A DNA stretch of 64,000 nt from Toxonevra muliebris (taxonomy: Eukaryota > Arthropoda > Insecta > Diptera > Pallopteridae), in NCBI GenBank assembly GCA_963691655.1, contig OY829329.1:59099408-59163407 (forward strand). Reading direction: 5' to 3'. Positions 21,578 through 34,626 of the stretch are shown one piece after another (the first letter of the stretch is position 1; every line of letters begins with the position of its first letter). Under the pieces are notes generated by a model. It was not told the DNA's origin. It searched no databases and worked only from the letters and a program-made list of their open reading frames with translations. Both the position numbers and the translations under genes were made by a program.

Positions 21578-24405
21578 ACTTTCCTATTCCTTCAAAGTTT
21601 ATGCACAATTAAATGAGGAATGCAATTAAGCGGGACTCAATTAAACTGTGGAAAAAATACATACATATGTATTTAATATAAAAATTTTTCGTTGCACAAA
21701 TTTTAGCAGTTATTTCTTGCTCACGCCTAAAATTCCGCAAAGAACTCTACCAATTGTTGGCATGCTTAAATCATTTAGAAAAACTGTTTTTAGTATTTCT
21801 TTAACTAATTTTTTCTTATAAACTCATTTTGGCATTTGAATTCACATTCGCTTTTGATAGTTCAGAGTAAACGTTTGATTATTTTTATTTCAATTTAATT
21901 ATGTTAAATTGTTAGTGCTTATTGAAAAATATTTTTCATTTCACATTGCATTAATTCACTATCGATTCGTGTACTTGAGAACTTGACAATCGATGATATG
22001 ATAAACTGAAAGGTACCAATTACATTTGGCATTTGGTAATTTTTTTTTATGATTTTGTGGAAATGAAAAAATGTAGTAAAACAAGTAAAAGAAAGTAAAT
22101 AGTAACATTAAAAAAAAATAGAACATAAAATGAAAAAAAATACTATTAGATTAGTGCAATTCTAAAGTGTGTGTGGGAGTGTGTGCTTGTTTGTGTGATG
22201 ATGGATGATGATGCGCCATCAGTATTAAGTTGCATGTTTAAATCAAATTTGTTTGCTAAACATGCAATAAGCTCTTTGCCACAAAAACCTCTTTTATACA
22301 GTAGCTATCTGAATCAATTATGCAACTACAAATACATACAAATGTAAGTTTATGCATTTTACACAACCATATCCACATAAGTCCCTTGAGTACCTATATT
22401 TTATACGACCATAAATCAAAACTTTCACTTAAATGCACACACACATTTATTTCAATATTCATTTTCTTGAACATATTTTTGGTATTTTTTCCTGCTACTT
22501 TTACTGTTGCTTTTTTATCAACAATCTCAATAAGAAAAAGTAGCAGTGATAAAAATCTATTATTTTCATATCATATTTTTTTTCTTTTTCCTTACTGTTT
22601 TGTTGCAGTAACAAAATTATGAAAAAGCTTTTTTTATTACTGTCCACTTATATTGTCTTCTTATTTTTTTATTATGATGACCATTATCTGCTACGTTTTC
22701 GCTGTTCTTTTTTTCTACAACATTTTTTTACGCTAACCGTAAAAGATGCGAGACGTCCGTCGTCTGTGTGTGTTGGCTTTGTGACCGTAAGTTATCATTT
22801 CTAGCGTAAGTAACATATTAAATTTAATGGAAATTGATGAGACGCTATTATGATATGAAATGTAACTATGTATGTGTGTAGCTTTGGGGAGGGAATTGTA
22901 TACTTATATGTATACAAGGAAGCAGAAGATGAAGCACATATTTTCTCTAATACTTTTGCATTTGCGATGATGGCTTGAAAATTATTGATTTGTATATTTG
23001 TGATAATTTTTGCTGACCTAAGAAATCATGAAAGTGATTGAGGATTTTGAATATACAGCACTTGTCGCTTATAACGAACCCACTCCTGTCGGTATAAACT
23101 TGACCTCCAGCTTCAAGAATCGAACCAGCTACAAATTGAAGTACTAATTTCAGTCTAACGTCATTTTGAACGACTTGGCATAGGCCTGAGAAACCAATTC
23201 AATACCTCTTGAATTAGTTCTCCCCCATTTATCTCTACCGAGGTCAATTTGATTTCGCAACAGAGTTCTTTGTACTGATAAACCTTGGGTTGATCTCGTC
23301 AACTGTTTCGTTGGCTTACAACCCCAATGTTGTCTCGGAACCCAGTGAACAGTGACTTTTTTTTACCCATATAAGAAGACAAGTATTTGCGCACATTAAC
23401 TTGAAGTCAGGAACGACGATGCTCGGGTAAAAAATTTACCATTTAACTTCGCTTAGACGGGGATATGTGGGTTAACGTCTCGCGGGTTCAACCTATATTT
23501 GAAGTTGATTTTGAAAAACTCAATGTAGAAAAATCTTCCGAGGTGAACGTTTTGCAGCTTTCCGCTAAATTCGTTTTACCCACAACTCACTAAGAACAGA
23601 AGTGTCTGTAGTTTCGCTTTTAATGATGCCATCAATTAGTAAGCATGCTTAACATCTCAAAAATTATTGCCATTATTCAATACGAAACCAAATTATCGAA
23701 TCGTCCTAAATCACAAAAAAAAAAAAAAACAAATTGATTTATTAAAAAAAAAATTGCAAATAAGAAATAGACAGCAATCAATGGCTGGGAGGGTGATAGT
23801 AGTGAAACTCACTTTGCAGCCACCTTCTCATCATAAGTCGGATAATTTTAAAACGGAATAAGCTGAGAGTTGTAAAACATTAAAATCAGAGCAATTTACT
23901 ATAATGAAGTTTTAAAAATAGACTTCAAACGTATATTGGCCATAGAGCTCAATTCTTGCCATCAGAACAACCACTCGTACAAATCATTTACGGAAATAAT
24001 ACCATCGCTATAGAGCATATAGAGGAGCCTGGACACAGTATAAGGAGAACACTAGAGGAATGGCTGAATAGATCGTGTTGAGCAGCAGGATAAAACTAGT
24101 TACACCAAGAAAAAGTAATTTCGGCCCAAGGTTAGTCTGAACATATAGAAAGCCATAGTCCATTGCGAATGATTAGAAGCAGATGTCAAGTAAAATATTA
24201 AATATCTTAGCACATTAGAGATTTGACTAAAATGACATTCTAAACTGCTATTTGGCAAGAATCTACCAGGAAATTGTGAAAAAATGACTAGAATACGATC
24301 ATCGTCACCAATATCAGACATAAACTTGACTCAATTCCGGATGTTCCCATTAATGCGTCTCTCTCTCAGGGCATAGGCATAGACCACACCCGAACAAATC
24401 GCCCA
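21578..24405. other. Non-coding stretch, partly of higher complexity
   Basis: 21600-23030 is AT-rich with (GT)n near 22165. 23040-23640 and 23940-24390 are more complex and could be old mobile DNA, but I cannot place them. No gene is supported. Confidence 0.4.
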
Positions 24406-24409
24406 TTAT

Positions 24410-25780
24410 TTGTATTGTATTAGTGACGTTTATATATATTTGTACCGCGACCTATAAGATCTATTGTACGTCCCTCTTCTCTATCCAGTATGATTTGTCT
24501 AGAGTACTTCATTCAGTCCAGTCTCCCTCAAGAATTTGAGTATTGCGCCCGGATCTATGGATGCTAGTTCTGTACTGGGCACTTCGTACATACCCAGACA
24601 TTTCATTCTTTTGTGGATCAGTGCTCCACACTGAGCTAAGATATGTTCTGATGATTCATCTTCCTCATTACAAAACCTACATATTGAGCTTTCCTCAACT
24701 CCTATTTTGCAAAGGTGTTCTTTGAGCCCGCAGTGCCCAGTCAGAACACCAGCTAATATACGCAGTCTGTTTTTGTTGAGACCAATGCAGAATGCGTATC
24801 TATTCTTGTTATAGTTACGTAGAAGCGTTTTGGATTGCCTCAGTCCCGGAAGATTATTAAAGAGTTCTTGACTCTTGTTCTTCTCTTCCTGCCTGATTAC
24901 GCTATCTCCTATTCCACAGAAGGGTTCAGGTCACACGAAAGTTGTCGCTGGTCCCTTTCTAGCAAGCTCGTCTGCCTGCTCATTGCCCTCTATTCCTAAG
25001 TGTCCAGGAACCCAACATAGGGCGACTTTATTGTCCTTGCCCAGGTGATTGAGCTTGCTCAAACAGTCCCACGCCAGTTTAGAGGTGATCTCAGAGGAGC
25101 ATAATGCTCGAATGGCTGACTGGCTAACCGACATGATAGTGATATCTTGCCGTTTGTACTTCCTATTCAGGTTGAATTGCGCACATATATCGATTGCATG
25201 AATTTCAGCTTGAAAGATGCTAGGATACTTCCCCATCGGCTCAGAGTGTTTGATTCTTGGCCCAAATACTCCTGCCCCAGTTCCATCCTCGGTTCGTGAC
25301 GCATCTGTATACCACTTAATCGTGTGCTCTTTGAGTGTGTACTTATGTTCTACACTCTCCCATTCATTCTTACTACTAAGTTTTGCAACAAAGTGTTTCT
25401 CAAAACTATACTGTTTATCCATTCTGTCCTGCGGACAGTCCAAGAGATAGTTGTCTTTCGCCGGGTTATCTCGGTTTTCAGGCCCTATAGATCGCCCCGT
25501 TAACCTTTTATTTCTTGTTGCTCTTACGATTGCTGTCTTGGAGGTACCCTCTATCACGAGGTGTAATTTAGTTAGCTCCAATAGTACCTCCAATGCAGCA
25601 GTCGGACATGTTCTCATCGCCCCCGTTAATGCTCCATATGTAATGATTGGCCTTACTATCATTGTGTACATCCAGCGTAGAACACTTTTTTCCCCAAGTT
25701 TTCCCTGCTAGCCTTCTGCATACCATTAGAGCGCGAGTGGCTTTACTTCGCCCATTAAGTCTTCGATTGAAGTTGCTACA
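24410..25780 (-). mobile_element. I-type LINE, 5'-truncated: RT end, RNase H and zinc knuckle
   Basis: On the minus strand, about 25780-25671 encodes RT thumb sequence (RALMVCRRLAGKTWG, frameshifted). The 25671-24931 frame begins with MIVRPIITYGA and runs into a full RNase H domain: WYTDASRTEDGTGAGVFG, FQAEIHAIDICAQ, and WVPGHLGIEGNEQADELARK. The third RNase H acidic position (normally SDSQ) reads SVSQ, so a catalytic Asp is lost. Downstream (24930-24480) is the C-terminal knuckle CRFCNEEDESSEHILAQCG in shifted frames. The 3' end is a TACAA-rich tail near 24410. It belongs to the same family as 46923-47509. Confidence 0.85.
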
Positions 25781-27720
25781 AAAACAACAATCAATCCAGA
25801 ATTGATCATAAAAAAGATAGAGCTGTGAGAGTCATTAAACTGTGAGAAATTATGCTAATATAAGCGTCCTTTAGGCTCATATTTCGAATCCATCACTGGT
25901 TGCAATGGAAAAGAGATTTTGATAGTATGTCCAAAGATTTCTATACTGATATCAATTTCTAGTCATTTTTAACAATTTTCAATTGATTGAGGGACTAGTG
26001 CTACCGGAAAGGTTAAAGAGTTTAATGAAATTCACGAGAACCCGGTATTTCCAGCGGCTAGAAGGCATAGTTTTAATTTTTAATATTTTTAATTGATTTA
26101 AACCTGATACAGTTTTTTCAAACGCTTTATTAAGTAACAGGTGAGTTGTTATATCTTAAAAGAAGTCAGAAGATAAATGGAAACGCTTTACAAGATGCGC
26201 AGTTTTCTGTTCATTTAAAATCTGTTTACGGATAGTTTAAACTCCATAAACTCGGTCTTAACAAAGAGGGTTACGGTTATGTTAATTTTTCTCAAAATCT
26301 GTTCAACGAATTGAGCCGATTTTTTTTTTTTTTTTTTTTTTTTTTTGCGCAAAACTAAGAAACTCAAGCACTAAAATATGAATGTTCTACAACAATTTTA
26401 AAATATTTATAGTAATTTTTGCACATACCATATGCGCACCTCTTACATTCAGTGAAATAACTTTAAAATGTTGATATAATCACCTTTCATTTCACTAAAA
26501 AGGTGGCATGACCATAGGAGTAAAAACAATAAATTCAACACGCCCTAAAAAGGAGTGCGCGTGTATAGTTCAAAAACTTGAACACTTAAATATTTTTAAG
26601 ATAATGTTGGTCATAAAGCGTTAACGCCACTCGAGTACTACACGCAGTATAGAAGCTATTGAGAAGCTTAACTATCAACTACTTATTTAACAGTATACAT
26701 AATGATGTTCACCATAATTGGACGATATAGAATATATATAAATATAATGTATATGAGTATGCCGAAACTTCGGGAAAAATAAGAACTTATTTTGACCCGT
26801 GATTTTCCTGAAGGGAAGTGAGAATTGGATAGAAAATTAGTACAATTCTAAAGTGCATGAAATTCTTCGACGCGCTCATAAAAAATAAACTAAACATAAA
26901 ATTAAAAAGGAACCTAAATATCATTTTGTAATATAACTGTGTATGTATGTGTGACATCAAGATGGATACTTATGCATTGAAATTGTGGCACATGATATCC
27001 ATAAATACGTCACAATGTGAAAGTTTACAATGGCATGTTCTATACAGTAACAAAGCAAAATAGTACAGCAACAACGACAATAATAAAAAGCTTCTGAATT
27101 TTGTTACTATTTATGCCGTGTCAAAGATGAAAATGACGATCCATATAACAACATCAAACTGCAAAAGCAAAAGCAACAGCAGCAACAACAATCAACAGTA
27201 GCTGCTGCTTCAATAGCAGCAAAACGATGTTGCATATCAAAATAGCAAAACAATCTCAAAGTCACACCGCACTTTGTTGGCAGCAGTAGCAGCAGCAACA
27301 TCTATACATAGAGCAGTTATTGTAAAGTTTTCAAAATGTTGCTGTTTCTGTTTCTGTTTATGCTGCTGCTACTTGCTACTTGTTAATATTGTATGCAGTT
27401 AGTAGCAGCAACAACATTACTTCTTCTTATTGCATTCACATTGCCTTGAATGCAATTCTTTATGAAATGGATTTTGTCATTTATTTATCGTTTTTTCACG
27501 TTCAAATGAAATCTGATTAAATTGTGCTGAGATTGAAGTTGATGTAGAGTGGAATGAGTTGAGTTGAGTTGATAGAATATGGTGAAAGATTTTTGCATAC
27601 CTATTTTTATTTGCTTTATTTTTAAAGTTTGTAGTTTGTTGTATATGCTTGAAGAAAGACTAAGTGGTTGATTATATTGTGAGAGCTCAAATTCTTGGAT
27701 AATCATTAATAAGTAAAGAA
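25781..27720. other. Non-coding stretch with poly-T and CAG/CAA arrays
   Basis: A T run of nearly 30 lies at 26318-26346. CAGCAA/CTG triplet clusters lie at 27060-27300 and 27330-27415. Nothing gene-like was found. Confidence 0.5.
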
Positions 27721-27724
27721 CAAA

Positions 27725-29590
27725 GATAGTTTCAGAATATCTCAAATTGAGTTCATAATATACAAAACAGTTCTAAAATATTCCTCATTAGATTCTAATT
27801 ATTCGAAATTAATTCCAAACTAATTATAGAATACGCTCAATTAAATTCAGAATATTTTAAATCGAGTTCAGAATATTTCCAGTCATATTCCAAATTAAAA
27901 TAAATTTATTTTCTCTAAAATATTATGAAAAACTCCAAATTGATTTCCGAATATGTATTACAAATTGAGTATTCCTAGTTGACTTTCAAAAAATATCGAT
28001 CCGATCGATTTCAAAATGAGACGGGACAAATGTACTTAGGGTAATGGGGGATCGCTGAGTCCAAATCCGTGGTCCGTTTGCTCTGCTACGTCACAATTTT
28101 TTTATTGACATCAAAATTGAAAAAACAAAAAAATTTTCGATATTTTTTATTTTTTAACTTGAAAAATTTAAAAAAAAATTTTTTTTTAAATAATTTATTT
28201 TTTCGTAATTTTTTTCTTTGTCGTTATCATCGTTCACTTTTATCTCGTTGTTAGCTTAACCCAGTAATGCCTAGCGGTGATCAAGAAATTAACTTGAGAA
28301 AACCATTTTTTTTTTAATCTGGCTCAGCGACAAGGTGCCATAAGGCCCCGCTAGGCATTACTGGGTTAAGCTAACAACGAGATAAATGTGAACGATGATA
28401 ACGACAATGAAAAAAATTACGAAAAAATAAATTAATTAAAAAAAAAAAAATTTTTTAATTTTAAAGTTAAAAAGTAAAAAAAATCGAAAAATTTTTTTTT
28501 GTAAAAATGGATGTTTTGATGAAAAAAATATGAACTGCATTTTTAATTTTTCTGTTTTTTCAATTTTAAAAATTTTGGTGTCAATAAAAAAAAAAATTGT
28601 GACGTAGCAGAGCAAAACGGACCATGAATTCGGACTCAGCGACCCCCGTTACCCTAAGTGCATTTGTCCCGTCTCTGCTCGTTTTCAAAAGTTTCCATTT
28701 GTAGAACAATGTTATCACAAATTTCAAATTGATTTCCGAATATTCTGGACTGTTTTCTGAATTCCGTGTACTCCAAATTAAATCTAATTTTAAATATTGT
28801 AAAATTATTTTCGAATATTTTGAGCTGTTTTCTGAGTTCCGTATATTCCAGATGAAATCTGATTCAGAATATTCAAAATCAAAAATGAAGTGCGAATAAA
28901 TTACAAATTTATTTCCAAATATTTTAAGTAAATGAAATTCAGAATATTCTAAATCCATATTAATTTCAGAATAGTCCGAAGTAAATTGGCAGAATATTCC
29001 TAAGCAGTTTCCAATTCCGAAATAACTCGAAATATTTTAGATTATTTTCTGAATATTCCAATTTTGAATACTCTAAATCAATTTCAGAATATTCAAAACT
29101 GACTTTCGAATATCGCTAGTTGAACCCTGAATATTCCTAATCATAATATTCTAAATTAGTTTCCAAAAACTCCAAATTGATTTTCGAATATTTCAAATTG
29201 TTTTTGGGATATTCTAAATTAGGATCAATAAAATTAAATCAAATCGAATTATTAATTATTTCATGGATTCAAAATTATATCCGAAAAATTAGTTTTTGAT
29301 TTATTAATATATCAAATGTATTTTAGAATTCTACAAATTGTTTTCTGAATATTTCAAGTTATTTCGAATTAAGAATATTTTTAATTAACTACTGCATGTT
29401 TCAAATCGGAATACTTTAAATTGGCTGCAGAATAATCCAGATCAGATCGAACTCATTACATTATAAAATTATTTCCGAATATTCCAATTTGATCTCAAAA
29501 TATTCGAAGTCAAATCAAATTTAGAATATTCTAAATTGTATTAACTCCAAATTAATACGGAATATTCCAAATTAGATTTCAAATTATCTT
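27725..29590. repeat. Degenerate ~21-bp satellite (TTCAGAATATTCCAAATTGA type)
   Basis: GAATATTC-centred units recur roughly every 20-22 bp over 27725-28010 and 28720-29590, with many mismatches. A further patch lies at about 30340-30420. The array is split by foldback copy B. It does not maintain a reading frame. The ORF at 28581-28958 (repeated NSENSSKYSK) is a by-product. Confidence 0.7.
28017..28718. mobile_element. Foldback element, copy B (about 300-bp arms)
   Basis: The left arm (from 28017) and right arm (to 28718) are inverted copies. Shared landmarks are TACTTAGGGTAATGG, TCCGTGGTCCGTTT, CTACGTCACAATTTTTTTA, CGTTATCATCGTTCAC and TTAACCCAGTAATGCCTAGC, each present again inverted. The right arm extends to TGTTATCACA, the left does not; copy A shows the mirror situation. 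No coding capacity. Confidence 0.85.
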
Positions 29591-32205
29591 CCTTGTATGT
29601 TTCTGTAGAACATATCGCTCATTTACTAAAAGACTGTCATAACTCCAAAAAAGCGATTTTGCAGAAAACGTGTTTAAAGTTTTCAATTGACTCTCACTTT
29701 GCAGGAAAAAGTAGAAATCTTACAATTCTCACGCGCAGAGTATACAAGATATTGATATGAAATTTTTACACGACATGAAGCATGGCATAATGAATAATTC
29801 TGCATCATTAACTCAAAAATCGTGTTTTTTGACTTATGAGAGTCTTTTAGTAAATGAGCGATAAGGCTTCAATCTCTAAATTCGACGTGCATTTTGCAGA
29901 AGCAGGTTGATTTTCTAGGAGACATATTTTCTGATGGGTTTAAACTTATGTTTGGAGGGCAATAGTTCAGAAAGAAAGCAGAGCACCAATGCATCAGTTA
30001 CAAGCCAAAGAATGGACCTGAAAATCTCTACAGTAATAATCGGGTACCTTATATTTTATAAGCAGAAGCCATCCTCTATAGGGAATGAAAACGCCTTTTG
30101 TAACTGTTGACTTTATGTCTGGCGCTATAAGTGAATTCATTCAGCCCTTGAGAAAAATTTCCTTTCACGTTTGGCTGTGACCAAACACCTCATATATAGG
30201 TTAATACTTTATCCTCACTTAGACTTCTTCTTCTTAGGCAGCACTCAGGTTTCTAGGGGCACCGTGTTGGGGTAGTTGTAGCAATTGAGAGAGTCAGGCC
30301 TCCGGTAATAATATACCCGAAGTTGCTACCTCCCACTGTTACCTCCGAATACCGAATATTCCAATTCATATTGAGATTGAATTATTTAAAATAGATCTCA
30401 AAATACTCCAAATAATTTTGTATGCAATTGGAGGTTTTCTGCAATTTTTTCCCAACTGTATCTGGCAACTAGTGAATAAATATTCACTCAATCTCAATAT
30501 TTGAAAAAGTAAAACAGGAAGCAAATATAAGCAAAAGTATGGTAAGTAAGAGGGCAAACAATTCTTCTGCAAGCTCAAAACTACTGCTTCAAATATGAAA
30601 GATTCCAGGAAGTCATTTACTATAAAGTTAAACTAAATACACTTCCATAACTTTGTTATCAATATCATTATCAAGCAAAAGCATTCAATTATGTTGACAA
30701 TTGATCAAACTAAATTAACAATATGCCGCCTTTGTTGTTGCTGGTTGCATCTCAAATAATAACGAGTAGTGTTAACAATTTTCTCCCAATTTCATCTCTA
30801 AACGTTTATTTATTTTTTGTTTGTTTTGTTATTTAGTTAGTTATGCTCGTACCTACCACACAATTTGACACTCTACGAAAAACAGAGTGTGATTTTCAAC
30901 AGAACAATGTCAAACGATTGTGACCTGTCAATATGCCGTAGAAAAATTGGCATATCACTATTTGGCAATCAGCAGCAAGCAACAACAGCAGCAGCAGCAG
31001 GCAGGCAACAGCAATGCACTGTGTATTTGTATGTGAGTTTGCAACAATTTTTATGCCGCCTTAAACAAACTAGTGTCACACTTATTTAACCAATGAGGAT
31101 TTTTCATACATATAAAAGATACAAGTTACCAACAGCATCATCATCAGCATCCTCATCATCAGCATCACCATCATCATTATTATTATTATTATTATCGTCA
31201 TCAGTGTGAGTCGTCGACGTTGTCGGTTATAGTCGAAATCTTAGTTAAAGTCGTAGTTGAAGTCGTCGTCGTCGTCGTTGTTGTCGGTCGATAGATTCAG
31301 AGATGATGTCGCGATGATCAGCGCGTTTAAATGTGGCTGGTCTATAGCGTAAGATGAAAAAAAAAACTAGCGAGCGGCACAATCTTTTAGAGATTAGAGC
31401 GCTGGAAAAGCGGCAAAACACTTACTTACAACAACAACCACATCAGTAAACAATATCTTCGAAAACAAACGAGTTAACGATTAATTTTCTAGTGATGCAG
31501 TCAAGCTCGAATACATTGGTACTCTACATGCGTTGTGAGGATAGTGGAACGTAATGTGTTTCGATGCATCCTTGGCATTTTCCTCTGCATCTATTGGCTT
31601 TTTACCAATAGGAGTTCTGGGTCCCAGAACATATCGGATCAGAATTAAAAATTAGACATGCCAGCTGCTAGTAAAAAAAAAAGGCAGCCGCTTCAAGGCA
31701 AGCGAAAACGCTTCTTTGTAAGTTAAACTAGGGAAGATATGTATTCTATATTGATCACAACAAAAATAATAGGGCACTGAGGGCTCAGAGAACATTTCTA
31801 TGAAATTGGTATTGAGGGAAGCTGAATATTTAGATTCGGCAATGAAGCACATTGCGGAGCACTGATTTATTAAAAAAGAAAATGATTGGGTAAGTGCTAA
31901 GCACAGGGTGCACCAAGTGCACAGTACGGAATTAACATCTATAGACTGGACTATAATAGTAAAATTTTAGAGAAAACCGGGACTGTGTGAAGTAATCTAA
32001 GCACAATAGACTAGGCAGAGAAGATGAGCATATAACACAGCCATACTTTGTATACGCTACTTATATGCGCTACTTAAGCATAAATCTAATTTTAAATTCT
32101 AGTTTCGTAGAAGTATATTAAAGGTATTCACAAGATGTCTTATTCGGAGTCGTATTCTCACGTTTGTCATGAATACTATCATTTTTCATACAAAATCATA
32201 CGACA
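29591..32205. other. Non-coding stretch with CAG, CAT and GTC triplet arrays
   Basis: Includes CAGCAA/CAG near 30968-31015, CATCAT/TTA at 31135-31195 and GTCGTC/GTTGTC at 31205-31290. The last is a GC-richer patch running to about 31400, which could be regulatory or untranslated-exon DNA but has no frame. 29640-30340 is of higher complexity and unidentified. Confidence 0.45.
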
Positions 32206-32220
32206 ATATACGATCGATTG

Positions 32221-32516
32221 GTCGCCATAGCTTAGTGGTTAGTATGTTGGACTGCTATGCAGTGGTGCCCGGGTTCATATCTCAAAAATAGAAAATAAAA
32301 ATTTGTCTACACGGCACCACCCCTTGGCTGGCGATGGAAAACCTCCAAGAGTAAAAAAATGCCTATGAAAAGTTTTTCACTTCGCCGTTCGGATTTAGCA
32401 TAAAACTGTAGGTACCTTCCATTCGTGTATAAATATAACTCACACAACATGAACGGATGCGAAAAGCTCGGCCTAGGCCCTCCAGCGGCTGTTGTGCCAT
32501 AATAGTAGTAGTAGTA
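32221..32516 (+). mobile_element. tRNA-derived SINE, copy 1
   Basis: The head resembles a tRNA: an A-box-like segment in AGCTTAGTGGTTAGTATG and a B-box-like GGGTTCATATC 35-40 bp later. The body contains GGCCTAGGCCCTCCAGCGGC near its 3' end, and the tail is (TAG)n. Imperfect 13-bp duplications ATACGATCGATTG (32208-32220) and ATACGAAAGATTG (32517-32529) flank it, showing LINE-driven insertion. It is homologous to 47706-48015. Confidence 0.85.
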
Positions 32517-32734
32517 ATACGAAAGATTGTGAATACTCTAATTTAGTTAAGACGCTCAAGATATTTATATTTTTTGGAATGCTACAATAGCAATTCATGT
32601 TCTTGAGGTATTCGCTCTCTTTCTCTCGGAATGAGCACCCTTAGAACTTATTTAGATGTGGGAGGGAGAAAGCTAAAGTGTAAGTCCCCATTTTGAATTC
32701 TAAATTGGAAATAATTTGAATTTGTTTTTAAAAT

Positions 32735-33060
32735 GCTCACGTACCCAGAAAAAAAGGCCTCTTTAGGCCTCTTTATTTTCGTACCCTATAAGTGTAGGGT
32801 GCGTGCCAATAACAAAACCTGGAAATATTTTCTCTCTTTTCTCTTATTCAGGTGGGAAAGAGATAGAAATTGTCTGCATCGCCATTTTAAATTTTAGTTT
32901 CGGAGAAATCTCATTCTCTCATTGCCTTGAGATGCGTATGATCCAGAAATATTTTGTCCATAATTCCTGCCTTGAAATGCGGATCCCCAACCGTTTTACA
33001 CCCTACCATCGTAGGGTGTGTGCCATTAACAAAGCAACTAAAAATGTTGCAAGTAGATAA
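32735..33060. repeat. Diverged repeat units with GTAGGGTG palindromic motif
   Basis: ACCCTATAAGTGTAGGGTGC near 32784 and ACCCTACCATCGTAGGGTGT near 33000 begin similar segments (GTGCCA-TAACAAA). They are two degenerate copies of one unit about 215 bp apart. ORFs through this stretch on both strands are not protein-like. Confidence 0.4.
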
Positions 33061-34620
33061 ACTAAAGTTAGTTGTAGAAAAAAAAAAAATCGTTCGTGAC
33101 ACAAGTGCAACCAAAATGAAAAGACACATACACACACACACACACACACACACTGAGGAACATATTCATTCACTCACTCGCTCACTCAAGTTCAAGTGAA
33201 TGCAACACGCTGCTGGTAACAACAACAACAAAAGCAATAAAAAAAATTTTAGAAAAAAGAAGAGTGCCGCCAATTTTTCAACACTCAGCAGCAGGAACAG
33301 CAGCAGCACGCTTCTGCTTTATAGATTGGGGGCCCCCATGCAAAGTTTTATAGGCATAACCCAACGAAACAGACCAATGCAATAAGGAGACCATGCCCAA
33401 CCGACCGATGACATACTCGCATGTGAATGTGAAAGCGTTACACATACAAACACATGCCAGCAGGTTAGTTGCTGCATACCACATTAACTACATATGTATG
33501 TATGTATGTATTTATGTGTGATGTGGCATGGTGTTTGGTGCTTGGGCACTTCATTTACTCGTGTATGTGTGTGTGTGTATATTTGTATACCAAGCATTTT
33601 CCAAAAGATATGATGATATTGAAATTGTGTTACCTATAACAACAACAAAAAACTGTAACTAGAACATTTTCATCTAGTTGATTGTTGCTGTTATGCATTG
33701 CTGCTGTTGCTGCTTTTCTTCGTTTTCTACTTCTTCTTCGCCTTTTACCTTTACCTCCTTCATTTTTTTTTTAGTGATTCTTTTGTACCTCTTGCCCCAA
33801 TGTTTGTTTGTTGCAGTTGAAGATTGAGCTGCAAATTTGTTGCTAGTGACAGATACTTTATGTTTCTTTCGTTTCTTTACAATTGCGAAAAAATGCCGCG
33901 CTTTTTTTTTTCTTCTGATTTTGTTGCAATTGCTATTGCTGTTACTGCTGTTGTTGTTGTTTTTTTTGTCACTGTTGCTGTCGGTGTTGTTGCTTGCTTA
34001 CTGCAGTCATGATGATAATTATCGTGAGAAAGTTCTCTACATAAAAGAGTTGAAAGAATTTTAAATGATCATGAGAACTATTTTTTGAAGTGATAATTGA
34101 ATGGATCTTCCATTTTGAAAAGCTTCAGCTAAATGCAAAATGAGAGGCTAATTTAAATAGAGATGTCAAACAATTTTCATGGGTGATAAGTAGACCAGAC
34201 CTGGATGAACCTGTACTAAGTGGTACAGGAATTCAACCGATCTGCTTTACATATCTAGAATCTATCAGATCTAACTGATATCCTTAACAGATTTTCTTCA
34301 TCTGTTAATTTTAATATTTATTCTAATTTCTAATCAGATACTCGTCATTCGTATCATCTTTTTGGTAGTCTTCTGGGTGGTTGCGTTTTTCCCTAGTGAA
34401 GAAAGACAGCCTTCCTCTAGTGACCATGCTTATACAGAACACTACTGATATAGACCAGAGAAGATCAGACAAACATTTTTTCGAGTAAGACCAGCAATCT
34501 AATTAATCAGCAATCTTTCGAGTAAGGAAGTAACAAACTTATCGCTCCTAGTGTAACAAAGGCTTCGGAAAGAGAGACATAGCAGATTCTTCATATCAAA
34601 TAACTAGGCCATTGTGAGGG
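33061..34620. other. Non-coding stretch with microsatellites
   Basis: (CA)n lies at 33129-33153, (GTAT)n at 33493-33512 and TTG/CTG triplets at 33685-33715 and 33920-34000. 34180-34620 is unidentified sequence of normal complexity. ORFs are by-products of the repeats. Confidence 0.5.
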
Positions 34621-34626
34621 AACCCA

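Noticed and set aside
23100..23125. B-box-like GGTTCGATTC on the minus strand
   Set aside because: No matching A-box or tRNA fold at the right distance, so not a tRNA gene or SINE.
23040..23400. Faint RNase H-like words on the minus strand (WVPR.., YTDRSG)
   Set aside because: They occur in the wrong order along the strand and in different frames; too weak to call a LINE.
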